Source: Pseudobacteroides sp035370245
Lineage (GTDB): Bacteria > Bacillota > Clostridia > Acetivibrionales > DSM-2933
Direction of reading: 5' to 3'
DNA: 28,792 nt
NCBI GenBank assembly: GCA_035370245.1
Contig: DAOOVO010000051.1
Coordinates: 1-28,792 of the forward strand
This document shows positions 1-7,845 of the stretch, one piece after another. The stretch's first letter is position 1. The number at the start of each line of letters is the position of its first letter. The notes below the pieces were generated by a model. The model was not told the origin of the DNA and searched no databases. It saw only the letters and a list, made by a program, of their open reading frames with translations. The position numbers were made by a program, and so were the translations under genes.

Positions 1-65
1 ATGGGTCGAACAGTGGCTTCGGTCACTGATTTAATACAATATTAATTGTACAAGGTAGGTTTAGT

Positions 66-1358
66 ATGGATTTTATAAGCTCTGAAGAAAAGGTTGATTT
101 GATTGATTCTTTCAACGGCATAGAAGTGTATAGGGTAGCGGTGGAAAAGTTCAAAACAAACTCCATAAACATATTTTTTCTCGATAATCTTTCGAAGGAA
201 AATGCAACTAAAAATGCATTGATTCCGGCAGTTTTAAGAAGAGGGACCAGTAAGCACAAATCTTTTAGGGAAATTGCATTGTATCTTGAAGAGCTGTACG
301 GAGCTTCCTTTGATTGTGCTGTTTCAAAAAAGGGAGAATACCAGATAATGCAGTATTATATAGACCATGTATCCGACAGGTATACGGGTACCGACACCAA
401 CCTTTTTGATGACTGCTTCAACCTGCTTCTGGAAATTATTACCGAGCCTTTGCTGGAAAACGGTACTTTCAGAAAGGATTATTTGGACCAGGAAAAGGAT
501 AACTTAAAAAAGATAATTGAAGCAAGAATGAATGACAAGGTCCAATATGCAGTTGAAAGATGTTTTGAAGAGATGTGCAAGGGTGAGCCTTTTGAGATAT
601 ACGAAAACGGTTCTATAGAAGACCTTAATAAAATACAGGAGGCTGATCTTTTCAATCATTATAAATACATATTGGAAAGCCTGCCTATGAAAGTATTTAT
701 ATCGGGTGATACGGACGATAATAAAATACAATCTGCTATAACAAAACTTAAAAAATTAAAAAGAAGCAATATAAAAGATTTATCCCAACCTGTAATAAGT
801 AAGCCTAAAAGGGATATAAATTATGTAACCGAGAAGCTTGATGTATCGCAGGGAAAGCTTTCAATCGGATTTCGTACAAATACTGCTCCTGACGAGAAAG
901 ATTATTACAGTCTCGTGGTCTTTAACAGTATATTGGGAGGCGGTATTCATTCAAAGCTTTTCCAGAACGTAAGAGAAAAGGAAAGCCTGGCTTACTATGC
1001 TTTTTCCAGGCTGGAGAAGTTTAAAGGCCTCATGATGATAAGCTGCGGTATTGAAATAAATCAGAAGGATAAAGCCAAAGATCTGATTCTAAAACAGGTG
1101 GAGGATATCAGACAGGGAAATATATCGGATTATGAGTATGATTCCAGCATCAAATCCATTAAAACAGGTTTGGAATCCTTAAAAGACAGCCAGTTGGCCA
1201 TAGTTGACTTTTATCTTAGCCAAAAAATATCCAATACCAGAGATACGTTAAAGAGTCTATATGAAAAGTTTGAAGCTGTAACCAGGGATGAGATTGTCGA
1301 GGTTGCAAAAAAGGTAGAACTCGACACAATCTATTTTCTTACATCTGAAAACCAGTAA
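66..1358 (+). CDS. ymfF: YmfF-like inactive M16 family (insulinase-type) protein
   Basis: The 430-aa protein has the layout of a single M16 peptidase half-pair (two alpha/beta lobes). Where active members have the zinc motif HxxEH it reads LRRGTSKHKSFREIALYLEELYGA (in pieces: LRRGTSKHKS, then EIALYLEELYGA), the signature of the non-catalytic YmfF branch. The second-lobe R/Y-type motif (VREKESLAYYAFSRLE, about residues 304-319) is kept. It is expected to pair with the active partner encoded 62 bp downstream, as in Bacillus ymfF-ymfH. The start is ATG 66 behind an AAGGTAGG site at 52-58. Its physiological substrate is not known; a cytoplasmic or processing peptidase role is inferred from the family. 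Its promoter must lie upstream of the window. Confidence 0.85.
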   Translation: MDFISSEEKVDLIDSFNGIEVYRVAVEKFKTNSINIFFLDNLSKENATKNALIPAVLRRGTSKHKSFREIALYLEELYGASFDCAVSKKGEYQIMQYYIDHVSDRYTGTDTNLFDDCFNLLLEIITEPLLENGTFRKDYLDQEKDNLKKIIEARMNDKVQYAVERCFEEMCKGEPFEIYENGSIEDLNKIQEADLFNHYKYILESLPMKVFISGDTDDNKIQSAITKLKKLKRSNIKDLSQPVISKPKRDINYVTEKLDVSQGKLSIGFRTNTAPDEKDYYSLVVFNSILGGGIHSKLFQNVREKESLAYYAFSRLEKFKGLMMISCGIEINQKDKAKDLILKQVEDIRQGNISDYEYDSSIKSIKTGLESLKDSQLAIVDFYLSQKISNTRDTLKSLYEKFEAVTRDEIVEVAKKVELDTIYFLTSENQ

Positions 1359-1420
1359 TACTTGGTATTGAATAAGTGGTTTTAAGTCTAACAATCAAAA
1401 TAAGGAAGGGATGGCCGAAT

Positions 1421-2713
1421 ATGGAGATTAAAAAAATAAATTATTCTAAAGTGAATGAAGAGCTTTATATATATGAGCATGAAAGCGGTTTGAAAGCCTT
1501 TGTAATACCTAAAAAGGGATATTCAAAAAAGCATGCGTCCTTTGCTACCTACTACGGATCTATAAATAACAGGTTTATTGCACCCTATGAAGATCATGAA
1601 ACATCAGTACCCGACGGTATAGCACATTTTTTGGAGCATAAGCTGTTTGAACAAAAAGATGGCAGTGTCATGGACAAATATTCTATGACAGGTGCAAGTC
1701 CAAACGCTTATACAAGCTTTACCCACACTGTTTATTTATTTTCCTGTACAGACAAGTTTGATGAAAATTTCGACATGCTTTTGGATTATGTCCAGAATCC
1801 GTATATAACCGAAGAGAGCGTTGAGAAGGAAAAGGGTATAATCGCTCAGGAAATAAGAATGTATGATGATGACCCAAACTGGAGGGCATTTTTTAATCTT
1901 TTGGGAGCATTTTACAAGGAGCATCCTGTGAGAATAGATATTGCAGGAACTGTTGAAAGCATAAGCAAAATCAATAAAAGCAACCTCATGAAATGTTATG
2001 ATACATTTTATCATCCATCCAACATGGTAATTCTTGTTGTCGGGGATGTGGACCCGGAGAAAACACTTAAAAAGGTGGCCGAAGGAATAAAGACTACAGA
2101 ACATAAGCCTGAGATAAAAAGAATTTTTCCAAAAAGTCATAAAGGAATCAACAAGAACTATGTTGAGCAGAATCTTTCGGTATCCATTCCTATTTTCCAG
2201 ATGGGTTTTAAGGATGAATTGAATGGAGAAAAAGGTTTTGATTCATTAAAGAGAGAAATTGTTGTTAAGCTGCTATTGGAAATGATTGTGGGAAGAAGCT
2301 CTTCGCTATACAATGAACTATATGAAGAGGGACTTATAAACAGCAGTTTCGACTCTGATTATACAATTGAAGAGGACTATGCTTTTTCCATGTTCGGAGG
2401 CGAATCTATCGATCCATTGAAAGTAAAAAGTAAAATTTTAAATGAAATAAAGTCAATTAAAGAAAAAGGCCTTGATAAAAAAAGCTTCGACAGGATAAAA
2501 AATTCCATGAAAGGCAGATTTATAAAACAATTGAACTCTGTAGAGAAGATATCCCATCTTTTTATACCTGCATATTTTAAGGGAGCTACAATGTTTGATT
2601 ATTTTGACGTATATGATAAAATAACCTTTGAATATGCAAGTGAGGTGTTTTTGAAGCATTTTGACGAAGAGAATTTTGCTTTGTCAGTAATAAAACCGAT
2701 TAAGGGGGATTAG
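1421..2713 (+). CDS. ymfH: YmfH-like M16 zinc peptidase (active subunit)
   Basis: A 430-aa M16 family metallopeptidase. The inverted zinc motif HFLEH is intact at residues 69-73 (H69, E72, H73), and the downstream acidic helix EKEKGIIAQEIRMYDDDP supplies the usual third zinc ligand region near residue 145. It should therefore be the catalytic partner of the inactive YmfF protein just upstream. The reading frame opens at 1376, but ATG 1421 fits better: AAGGAAGGG at 1402-1410 sits 10 bases before it, and similarity to the family starts there. The lgt start follows one base after its stop codon, so the two are almost certainly co-transcribed. The natural substrate is unknown. Confidence 0.88.
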   Translation: MEIKKINYSKVNEELYIYEHESGLKAFVIPKKGYSKKHASFATYYGSINNRFIAPYEDHETSVPDGIAHFLEHKLFEQKDGSVMDKYSMTGASPNAYTSFTHTVYLFSCTDKFDENFDMLLDYVQNPYITEESVEKEKGIIAQEIRMYDDDPNWRAFFNLLGAFYKEHPVRIDIAGTVESISKINKSNLMKCYDTFYHPSNMVILVVGDVDPEKTLKKVAEGIKTTEHKPEIKRIFPKSHKGINKNYVEQNLSVSIPIFQMGFKDELNGEKGFDSLKREIVVKLLLEMIVGRSSSLYNELYEEGLINSSFDSDYTIEEDYAFSMFGGESIDPLKVKSKILNEIKSIKEKGLDKKSFDRIKNSMKGRFIKQLNSVEKISHLFIPAYFKGATMFDYFDVYDKITFEYASEVFLKHFDEENFALSVIKPIKGD

Positions 2714-2714
2714 T

Positions 2715-3734
2715 ATGGACACTATCAGTTTTCCGGGGTTAGGGGATATCAGTTTTCATATTGACAGAATTGCGTTTACATTATTTGGATTTCCTTTTCG
2801 CTGGTACGGTATTATAATTGCAGTAGGTTTTTTGCTGGCTGTATTGCTTGGAATGAGAGTTTCCAAAAAATTCGGTATCAATCCTGATGATATCATTGAT
2901 ATTGTGCTTTATGCCGCACCGGTATCAATAATATGTGCAAGGCTTTATTATGTTATATTCAGTCCCGATAAAAGCATTTACTTTGAAGATCCCGTAGAAA
3001 TAGTAAGAATTTGGCATGGCGGACTCGCCATATATGGTGGTATAATTGGAGCAATCGGTACAACTTATGTATACTGCAGAATAAAGAAGATTAATGTTCT
3101 GAATATTTTGGATTTCGGTTTGCCGTATTTTGCATTGGCACAAGCTATTGGCAGATGGGGAAACTTTGTCAATCAAGAAGCTTTCGGCAGCCAAACCGAT
3201 CTTCCCTGGGGCATGACTGGAGATATCATACAGGATTATTTGATAAGATATTATCCGGACTTAGATCCTAAAATACCTGTGCATCCCACATTTTTGTATG
3301 AGTCATTGTGGAATCTTGGTGTGTTTGCTTTTCTCATATGGTACAGGAAAAGGAAGAAGAATAACGGGGAAGTGTTTTTGTTATACATTACGTTATATGG
3401 CTTAGGCAGGACGTGGATTGAAGCTCTGAGGCTCGACAGTCTCATGCTTGGTCCTGTAAGGATTTCTCAAATGCTGGCTCTGTGTTGTGCTGTTATTGGT
3501 ATGGCAGCATTTGTAGTGCTTAGAAAAAAGAAAAATGTCGAAGCTTTAGAAGCAGAAGGCGAACCAAGCAGTTACAGAAAAATATTGGAGGAACTCAATA
3601 ATAAAAGTACGGAGCCTCATGCAGAAGATGTGGAGGCAGATGAACTAAAGCTAAGTGATAGCAATGATGAAAGTGAAAGCAATGAAGAGAATTATGAAGA
3701 TGCTGAAACATCAAGTAATAATATAAATGATTGA
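2715..3734 (+). CDS. lgt: Prolipoprotein diacylglyceryl transferase with acidic C-terminal tail
   Basis: Lgt moves a diacylglyceryl group from phosphatidylglycerol to the lipobox Cys of prelipoproteins at the membrane. The sequence shows multiple membrane segments, the HGGLAIYGG motif at about residue 100 and the Lgt signature GRWGNFVNQEAFG at about residues 146-158, which holds essential Arg and Asn residues. The family is usually 260-290 aa; this protein is 339 aa because of a tail after about residue 270 that is rich in Glu, Asp, Ser and Asn (for example ELKLSDSNDESESNEENYED) and should face the cytoplasm. The ATG lies one base after the ymfH stop, behind AAGGGGG. Confidence 0.95.
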   Translation: MDTISFPGLGDISFHIDRIAFTLFGFPFRWYGIIIAVGFLLAVLLGMRVSKKFGINPDDIIDIVLYAAPVSIICARLYYVIFSPDKSIYFEDPVEIVRIWHGGLAIYGGIIGAIGTTYVYCRIKKINVLNILDFGLPYFALAQAIGRWGNFVNQEAFGSQTDLPWGMTGDIIQDYLIRYYPDLDPKIPVHPTFLYESLWNLGVFAFLIWYRKRKKNNGEVFLLYITLYGLGRTWIEALRLDSLMLGPVRISQMLALCCAVIGMAAFVVLRKKKNVEALEAEGEPSSYRKILEELNNKSTEPHAEDVEADELKLSDSNDESESNEENYEDAETSSNNIND

Positions 3735-3776
3735 TTATAATGCCGCAGGCGATTTTGTTTAGTAAGGGTGACATGT

Positions 3777-4910
3777 ATGTATTTTGTCGAAAAAACAAAA
3801 GGGTTAAATATTGTAAAGAATTTTGATTATCTTCTTTTTTCTGCGGTTCTGCTTCTTTCAACATTGGGTTTTTTAGTTGTGAGAAGTGCTACTCTTACAA
3901 GGGCTGACGGCGGTTTTAGAATAGCAGTAAGCCAGTTGGCCGGACTTGTTATGGGAATAACTCTTGCTCTTATAATGAGTTCTATTGATTACAAGGACTT
4001 TAAATTGTTTGGAAGCGGATTGTATGTTGTTAGTGTAATACTGCTAATAGTGGTTTTGAAATTCGGGTCGGGTGATGAACTAGGAAGCAGGAGTTGGATA
4101 GACTTAGGATTTGTGACTGTGCAGCCTTCTGAGATTGCAAAGGTGGCATTTATAATGGTTGCCTCTATATTTTTAGAAAGGATATTGGAGGGACAGGGAA
4201 GGGGCAACATTATTAAATTAATAATATATTCATCAATTATTATCGGGCTTGTGGTGATGCAGAAGGACTTTGGGACAAGCATGGTGTTTGTATCCATATT
4301 TCTTGTAATGCTCTTTGTATGCAGGGTGCCGTTGAAATATTTCATATCCATGATACTTGCATCAATACCTGTGGGGCTTATAATGTGGTTCTTTGTCCTA
4401 AATGATAAGAGAAAGGCCAGAATAATTTCTTTTCTCTATCCCGAGCTTGACCCACTCGGCTCAGGCTTTAATGTTTTAAGGTCAAAGTATGCCATAGGTT
4501 CGGGACAGCTCTGGGGAAAAGGCCTTTTTGAGGGTATACAGACACAGAACAACATGGTTCCGGTTAAAGAATCGGACTTTATTTTCTCGGTAATAGGTGA
4601 AGAATTGGGATTTATAGGCTCAGTTGTAATAGTGTTTTTACTTCTTTTTATTCTGCTGAGATGTATTTATATCGCAAAGAACTCACGGGATAAATATGGA
4701 GCCATAATGGTAGTAGGTGTTGCAGGCATGATTGCAGTCCATACATTCGAGAATATAGGAATGTCCATAGGTATTCTGCCATGCACAGGCATTCCGCTGC
4801 CTTTTGTAAGTCAGGGTGCCACAAACCTGGTTACAAATTTCATGGCCATGGGCATAGTTTTAAGCGTATCGGCAAGGAGAAAGAAACCAATTTTCAATTC
4901 ATCCCAGTAA
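3777..4910 (+). CDS. rodA: RodA/FtsW-type SEDS peptidoglycan glycosyltransferase
   Basis: A polytopic SEDS protein of 377 aa, the class that polymerises lipid II with a partner class B PBP. Visible landmarks are the QPSEIAKV loop, the YAIGSGQLWGKGLFEG segment, the ESDFIFSVIGEELGF region containing the conserved catalytic Asp, and the C-terminal GIPLPFVSQGATN. I call it RodA (elongation) rather than FtsW because a second SEDS gene sits inside the dcw cluster at 13988 next to murG. The frame can start at GTG 3768, but ATG 3777 has the better spacing from TAAGGG (3763-3768). It is the last gene of the ymfF-ymfH-lgt-rodA run and is followed by a terminator. Confidence 0.85.
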   Translation: MYFVEKTKGLNIVKNFDYLLFSAVLLLSTLGFLVVRSATLTRADGGFRIAVSQLAGLVMGITLALIMSSIDYKDFKLFGSGLYVVSVILLIVVLKFGSGDELGSRSWIDLGFVTVQPSEIAKVAFIMVASIFLERILEGQGRGNIIKLIIYSSIIIGLVVMQKDFGTSMVFVSIFLVMLFVCRVPLKYFISMILASIPVGLIMWFFVLNDKRKARIISFLYPELDPLGSGFNVLRSKYAIGSGQLWGKGLFEGIQTQNNMVPVKESDFIFSVIGEELGFIGSVVIVFLLLFILLRCIYIAKNSRDKYGAIMVVGVAGMIAVHTFENIGMSIGILPCTGIPLPFVSQGATNLVTNFMAMGIVLSVSARRKKPIFNSSQ

Positions 4911-4973
4911 TAATGCATTCAAAAATAGTGTTAAAGTGGAAGATTATTTGAAAAATTAAGAAATGTCAATAGC

Positions 4974-5002
4974 AAAAGATAGGACTTTAGTCCTATTTTT
5001 TT
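4974..5002 (+). terminator. Intrinsic terminator after rodA
   Basis: A 7-bp stem ATAGGAC (4979-4985) / GTCCTAT (4990-4996) with a TTTA loop runs straight into a T tract; an upstream AAAA run extends the pairing. It separates the lgt-rodA transcript from the dcw promoter just downstream. Confidence 0.8.
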
Positions 5003-5032
5003 ATTTTTTAAAAACTTTTTTTGTAATATGAC

Positions 5033-5061
5033 TTGATTATTATAAAAAATTAGAATAAAAT
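5033..5061 (+). promoter_or_regulatory. Sigma-A-type promoter of the dcw cluster (PmraZ)
   Basis: TTGATT (5033-5038), a 17-bp spacer and TAAAAT (5056-5061) fit a vegetative promoter. The expected start point, about 5068, falls at the first MraZ box, so MraZ binding there would block initiation. Confidence 0.6.
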
Positions 5062-5068
5062 TATATAC

Positions 5069-5097
5069 AAGTGGAGGAAAGTGGTGAAAAGTGGTGA
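5069..5097 (+). promoter_or_regulatory. MraZ operator: three 10-bp direct repeats
   Basis: GTGGAGGAAA, GTGGTGAAAA and GTGGTGAGCG follow one another with exact 10-bp period (5071-5100); each core reads A(A)GTGG(A/T)G. MraZ proteins are known to bind several closely spaced GTG-containing repeats upstream of their own operon, and this array sits between the -10 box and the mraZ start. One helical turn per repeat puts all copies on the same DNA face. Confidence 0.8.
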
Positions 5098-5124
5098 GCG
5101 TTCCCAAAATGTGAGGTGAAATAA

Positions 5125-5562
5125 TTGTTCTCAGGTGAATACCAACACTCAGTTGATCCTAAAGGCCGTTTAATAATGCCTTCAAAGTTCAGAGAAGGCC
5201 TTGGGGAAAAGTTTATGATAACCAGGGGACTGGATGACTGTTTGTTTGTGTATTCCATGGCTGATTGGGAAAGCTTTGAAGCAAAGCTTAAGTCACTTCC
5301 TATGACTGACAACAATGCAAGAGCGTTTGTTAGATTTTTCCTTTCAGGTGCTTCTGAATGTGAATTGGACAAGCAGGGAAGAATATTATTACCGCAAACA
5401 TTAAGGGATTATGCAGGAATAGAAAAGGATGTAGCAGTAGTAGGTGTCTCTACCAGAGTTGAAATCTGGGATAAGGACAAATGGCAGAGTTATATTTCCG
5501 ATATCAATGCAAATCCTAATGAACTTGCTAAGAACTTGACATCAATGGGAATAGTATTTTAA
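5125..5562 (+). CDS. mraZ: MraZ transcriptional regulator of the dcw cluster
   Basis: A 145-aa protein made of two AbrB/SpoVT-like swapped-hairpin halves, each with the DxxGR signature: DPKGRLIMP near residue 12 and DKQGRILLP near residue 85. MraZ forms a ring-like oligomer that binds repeated boxes upstream of its own gene and adjusts dcw transcription; three such boxes lie directly upstream. The start is TTG 5125, which gives the family-typical MFSGEYQHSVDPKGR, with GAGGTGA ahead of it. It is the first gene of the cluster and is followed by rsmH after 36 bp. Confidence 0.96.
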   Translation: MFSGEYQHSVDPKGRLIMPSKFREGLGEKFMITRGLDDCLFVYSMADWESFEAKLKSLPMTDNNARAFVRFFLSGASECELDKQGRILLPQTLRDYAGIEKDVAVVGVSTRVEIWDKDKWQSYISDINANPNELAKNLTSMGIVF

Positions 5563-5598
5563 CAATTAACTATTGCAAAATAATGGTAAGGTGTAAAT

Positions 5599-6543
5599 AT
5601 GGAATTTAATCATAAGCCAGTAATGCTCAAAGAGTGCATTGAATATTTAAATATCAAGCCCGATGGCATATATATTGACGGTACTCTTGGAGGAGCCGGG
5701 CATGCATCCCATATTTATAAGAGACTTGACCAAAATGGTGTTCTAATAGGTTTGGATCAGGATTATTTTGCGATAGAGGTGTCATCCAAACGGTTAAAAG
5801 ATTTGGGTGGACAAGGTAAGATATATCTCATTAACAGCAATTTCAAAAATATTAAGGAGATTTGCACAGATCTCAAAATATGTGGTGTTGACGGTGTTCT
5901 TTTAGATCTCGGAGTGTCATCCCACCAGTTGGATGAAGCAGAAAGAGGTTTTGGGTACCAGAATGACGCACCACTGGATATGAGGATGGATAGAAGCAAT
6001 GAATTAAATGCTGAAATTGTGGTGAATGAGTATGATGAAAAAAGATTAAAAGAAATTATAAGGGATTACGGAGAAGAAAAGTGGGCATCAAGAATTGCTG
6101 AGTTCATTGTAAGGGAAAGACAGAAGAAAAGAATAAGAACTACATATGAGCTTGTAGACATAATTAAAGCAGCTATACCGAGTTCGGCAAGAAGGGAAGG
6201 ACCTCACCCGGCAAAACGAACTTTTCAGGCAATAAGGATAGAGGTCAACAATGAACTCGGAATACTTGAAAGTACAATTAACGATATTGTATCTATCTTA
6301 AATCCGGGAGGAAGGTTGTTAGTAATAACATTCCATTCTCTTGAAGACAGAATAGTAAAAAATACATTTTTAAAAAAAGCAAAACCATGCACATGTCCCG
6401 AAAGCTTTCCCGTATGTGTATGCGGAAAGAAACCGGAGGTTGAATTGCTCACAAGAAAGCCTATTGTTTCTTCAAAAGCTGAACTCAAGGATAATCCAAG
6501 AGCTCGCAGTGCTAAATTAAGGGTATTAAAAAAATTAACATAA
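5599..6543 (+). CDS. rsmH: 16S rRNA (cytosine1402-N4)-methyltransferase RsmH
   Basis: Formerly MraW. It methylates N4 of C1402 in the 16S rRNA decoding centre using S-adenosylmethionine. The SAM-binding signature GTLGGAGHASHI is near residue 30, DGVLLDLGVSSHQLD near residue 98, and the HPAKRTFQAIRIEVNNE signature near residues 203-219. The Cys-rich loop CTCPESFPVCVCGKKP and the C-terminal NPRARSAKLRV are also family-typical. At 314 aa it has normal length. The start is ATG 5599 with AAGGTG upstream. Its 3' side is unusual: a 650-bp repeat-rich spacer separates it from ftsL. Confidence 0.97.
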   Translation: MEFNHKPVMLKECIEYLNIKPDGIYIDGTLGGAGHASHIYKRLDQNGVLIGLDQDYFAIEVSSKRLKDLGGQGKIYLINSNFKNIKEICTDLKICGVDGVLLDLGVSSHQLDEAERGFGYQNDAPLDMRMDRSNELNAEIVVNEYDEKRLKEIIRDYGEEKWASRIAEFIVRERQKKRIRTTYELVDIIKAAIPSSARREGPHPAKRTFQAIRIEVNNELGILESTINDIVSILNPGGRLLVITFHSLEDRIVKNTFLKKAKPCTCPESFPVCVCGKKPEVELLTRKPIVSSKAELKDNPRARSAKLRVLKKLT

Positions 6544-7127
6544 ATGCTAACGCAAATACCAAAGACAAAATCTAAAAATGTACAAAAGAATAAAAATTAC
6601 AAAAAAGTAAAAAAATACAAAAGACAAAGAAAAAATTAACAAAAGACAAATCAAGTAAGAACATACAAAAGAAAAAGGAATTAAATTTACTAAAACACAA
6701 AAGAAAAGGTATTATGAAAACACAAAGGATGAAATTGAAAGTAAGTACAAAAGAAAAAAGATTGAATTACACAAAAGAAAAAAATTAAATTTTACAAAGT
6801 ACAAAAATTAAAATTACACAAAAGACAAAAAATTGAATTTTACAAAAGACAAAAGATTAAAAACTACACAAAAGAAAAAAGATTAAACTACACAAACGAT
6901 TAAAAGTACACAAAAGTAAAACGATTAAACACAAGACTGTGATTTTATTCACATTTCTTATTGGCTGGGGGATTATGGTGTCTTGTTGCATAAACATATC
7001 GACACCGGGATTTTTTAGATATCGTAATTTCTCCTGGCAGGTTTTGTTAATTGCATTTCCGGGAGGTCTTATAATAAGCTCTCGGATTTATTGTTCCTTT
7101 AAACATAAACTGCAGTTAGGCGTATAA
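6544..7127 (+). pseudogene. Possible remnant of a Lys-rich repeat protein with membrane tail
   Basis: This is a tentative reading of the spacer. An ATG abutting the rsmH stop (6544) opens a Lys-rich peptide (MLTQIPKTKSK...) that ends after 31 codons. Later segments of the repeat array encode in-phase Lys-rich octads before hitting stops. The last segment, open from about 6865 to 7127, joins Lys-rich repeats to a hydrophobic stretch (VILFTFLIGWGIMVSCC and FSWQVLLIAFPGGLIIS). No ribosome site precedes the only late start (GTG 6939). Either a Lys-rich membrane protein gene has decayed by slippage in the A tracts, or the spacer never coded. Function is unknown. Confidence 0.3.
6560..6931 (+). repeat. 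Decayed A-rich tandem repeat array between rsmH and ftsL
   Basis: About 370 bp of extreme A-richness built on the word ACAAAAGA. The clearest part is eight units that begin with TAC at 6746, 6768, 6793, 6815, 6841, 6865, 6889 and 6907, giving periods of 22, 25, 22, 26, 24, 24 and 18 bp; a typical unit is TACACAAAAG followed by AAAAAAGATTAAAC. Less regular copies extend upstream to about 6560. In short stretches the units read as an 8-residue motif (YTKEKRLN, YTKEKKLN, YTKDKKLN), but stops and length changes break every frame. There is no palindrome or conserved spacer, so this is not a CRISPR array. Confidence 0.8.
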
Positions 7128-7194
7128 GCAGCAATGCTGAACATAAATATAGTCAGGTGATTCTGTGAATATTTTGAAAAAGAGGTGAATACAA

Positions 7195-7668
7195 TTGTTA
7201 GCGGAGAAAGAAAAATATTATTACGGAACAGCTGCTCCAAAGATCGACTATGATGTTTATGAAAACAACAAAGTGCTAAAAGCTAAAAAGAGACAAAAGA
7301 GAAACAACAAGGTTAAGCTCAAGGCTGTCTTCTGTATATTAATATTTTTTCTATCCTTTAGCCATATAATTTACATGTATGCACAGGTTACCGAAATGGA
7401 TTATTTACTCAATAAAGACAATAAAGTATTGAATGAGCATAAAAATGAAAATATCAGATTAAAGCTTGAAATACAGAAGAATCTTGATTTAAACAGGATA
7501 AGAGAAATTGCACAGACAAAACTTGATATGCAAAAGCCTGATAAACATCAAATAATATACGTTAATGTTCCTAAAACCGATTTTACTGAAATTCCTGAAA
7601 AGAAAGAGGGCATAAGTAAGGGAAGTCTCATTTCATATGTGGAAGGAATATTTAGCAGTTTGGATTAA
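7195..7668 (+). CDS. ftsL: FtsL/DivIC-type septum formation protein
   Basis: A 157-aa bitopic protein. A basic cytoplasmic N-terminus (KAKKRQKRNNKVKLK) precedes one membrane segment at about residues 44-62, then a coiled-coil-like stretch (about 65-105, YLLNKDNKVLNEHKNENIRLKLE) and a short outer tail. This is the fold of FtsL/DivIC, which link the early and late divisome and activate FtsW/PBP2. Sequence similarity in this family is weak, so the call rests on topology and on the position between rsmH and pbpB. The start is TTG 7195, six bases after AGAGGTGA. Confidence 0.8.
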   Translation: MLAEKEKYYYGTAAPKIDYDVYENNKVLKAKKRQKRNNKVKLKAVFCILIFFLSFSHIIYMYAQVTEMDYLLNKDNKVLNEHKNENIRLKLEIQKNLDLNRIREIAQTKLDMQKPDKHQIIYVNVPKTDFTEIPEKKEGISKGSLISYVEGIFSSLD

Positions 7669-7713
7669 AAGTACTTGTTAAAGATGAGAATGTGAACAGA
7701 TATACAACCGATA

Positions 7714-7814
7714 AGCCTTGCTATTCTTAAGCAAGGGACAAAAATGCCGGCAACTTATAAGAAGGATAATATAAGTAGCGATTTAAGTCGCACTTAGTAG
7801 TTTATCCTTTTTTT
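7714..7814 (+). promoter_or_regulatory. Structured leader before pbpB with possible pseudoknot and terminator
   Basis: The 177-bp ftsL-pbpB gap can fold. Hairpin CCTTGC (7716-7721)/GCAAGG (7731-7736) has a 9-base loop. Loop bases TTCTTA (7724-7729) can pair with TAAGAA (7758-7763), which would form a pseudoknot. TGCCGGCA is self-complementary at 7745-7752. The TAAGAA segment overlaps by two bases the 5' arm of a terminator hairpin, so the two structures may exclude each other. I do not recognise a known riboswitch class in it. Confidence 0.45.
7762..7814 (+). terminator. Terminator-like hairpin inside the dcw cluster
   Basis: AAGGATAA (7762-7769) pairs with TTATCCTT (7802-7809), enclosing AAGT-A-GCGA (7773-7781) / TCGC-ACTT (7788-7795), and is followed by seven T residues (7808-7814). 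It lies upstream of the pbpB ribosome site, so it would act as an attenuator rather than end the coding region. Confidence 0.6.
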
Positions 7815-7845
7815 GCAGGAGAGTTTTTGTAGTGGGGGTATAATA

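Noticed and set aside
1..45. Possible 3' end of an upstream gene (reads MGRTVASVTDLIQY then stop)
   Set aside because: Fifteen codons open in one frame is not evidence, and another frame is also open to position 34. I recognise no family in either.
6560..6931. CRISPR-like array
   Set aside because: Units vary from 18 to 26 bp, have no unique spacers and no palindromic repeat, and no cas gene is near.
6939..7127. 62-aa hydrophobic frame starting at GTG
   Set aside because: No ribosome site before the GTG. Treated as part of the possible remnant in the repeat spacer rather than as an independent gene.
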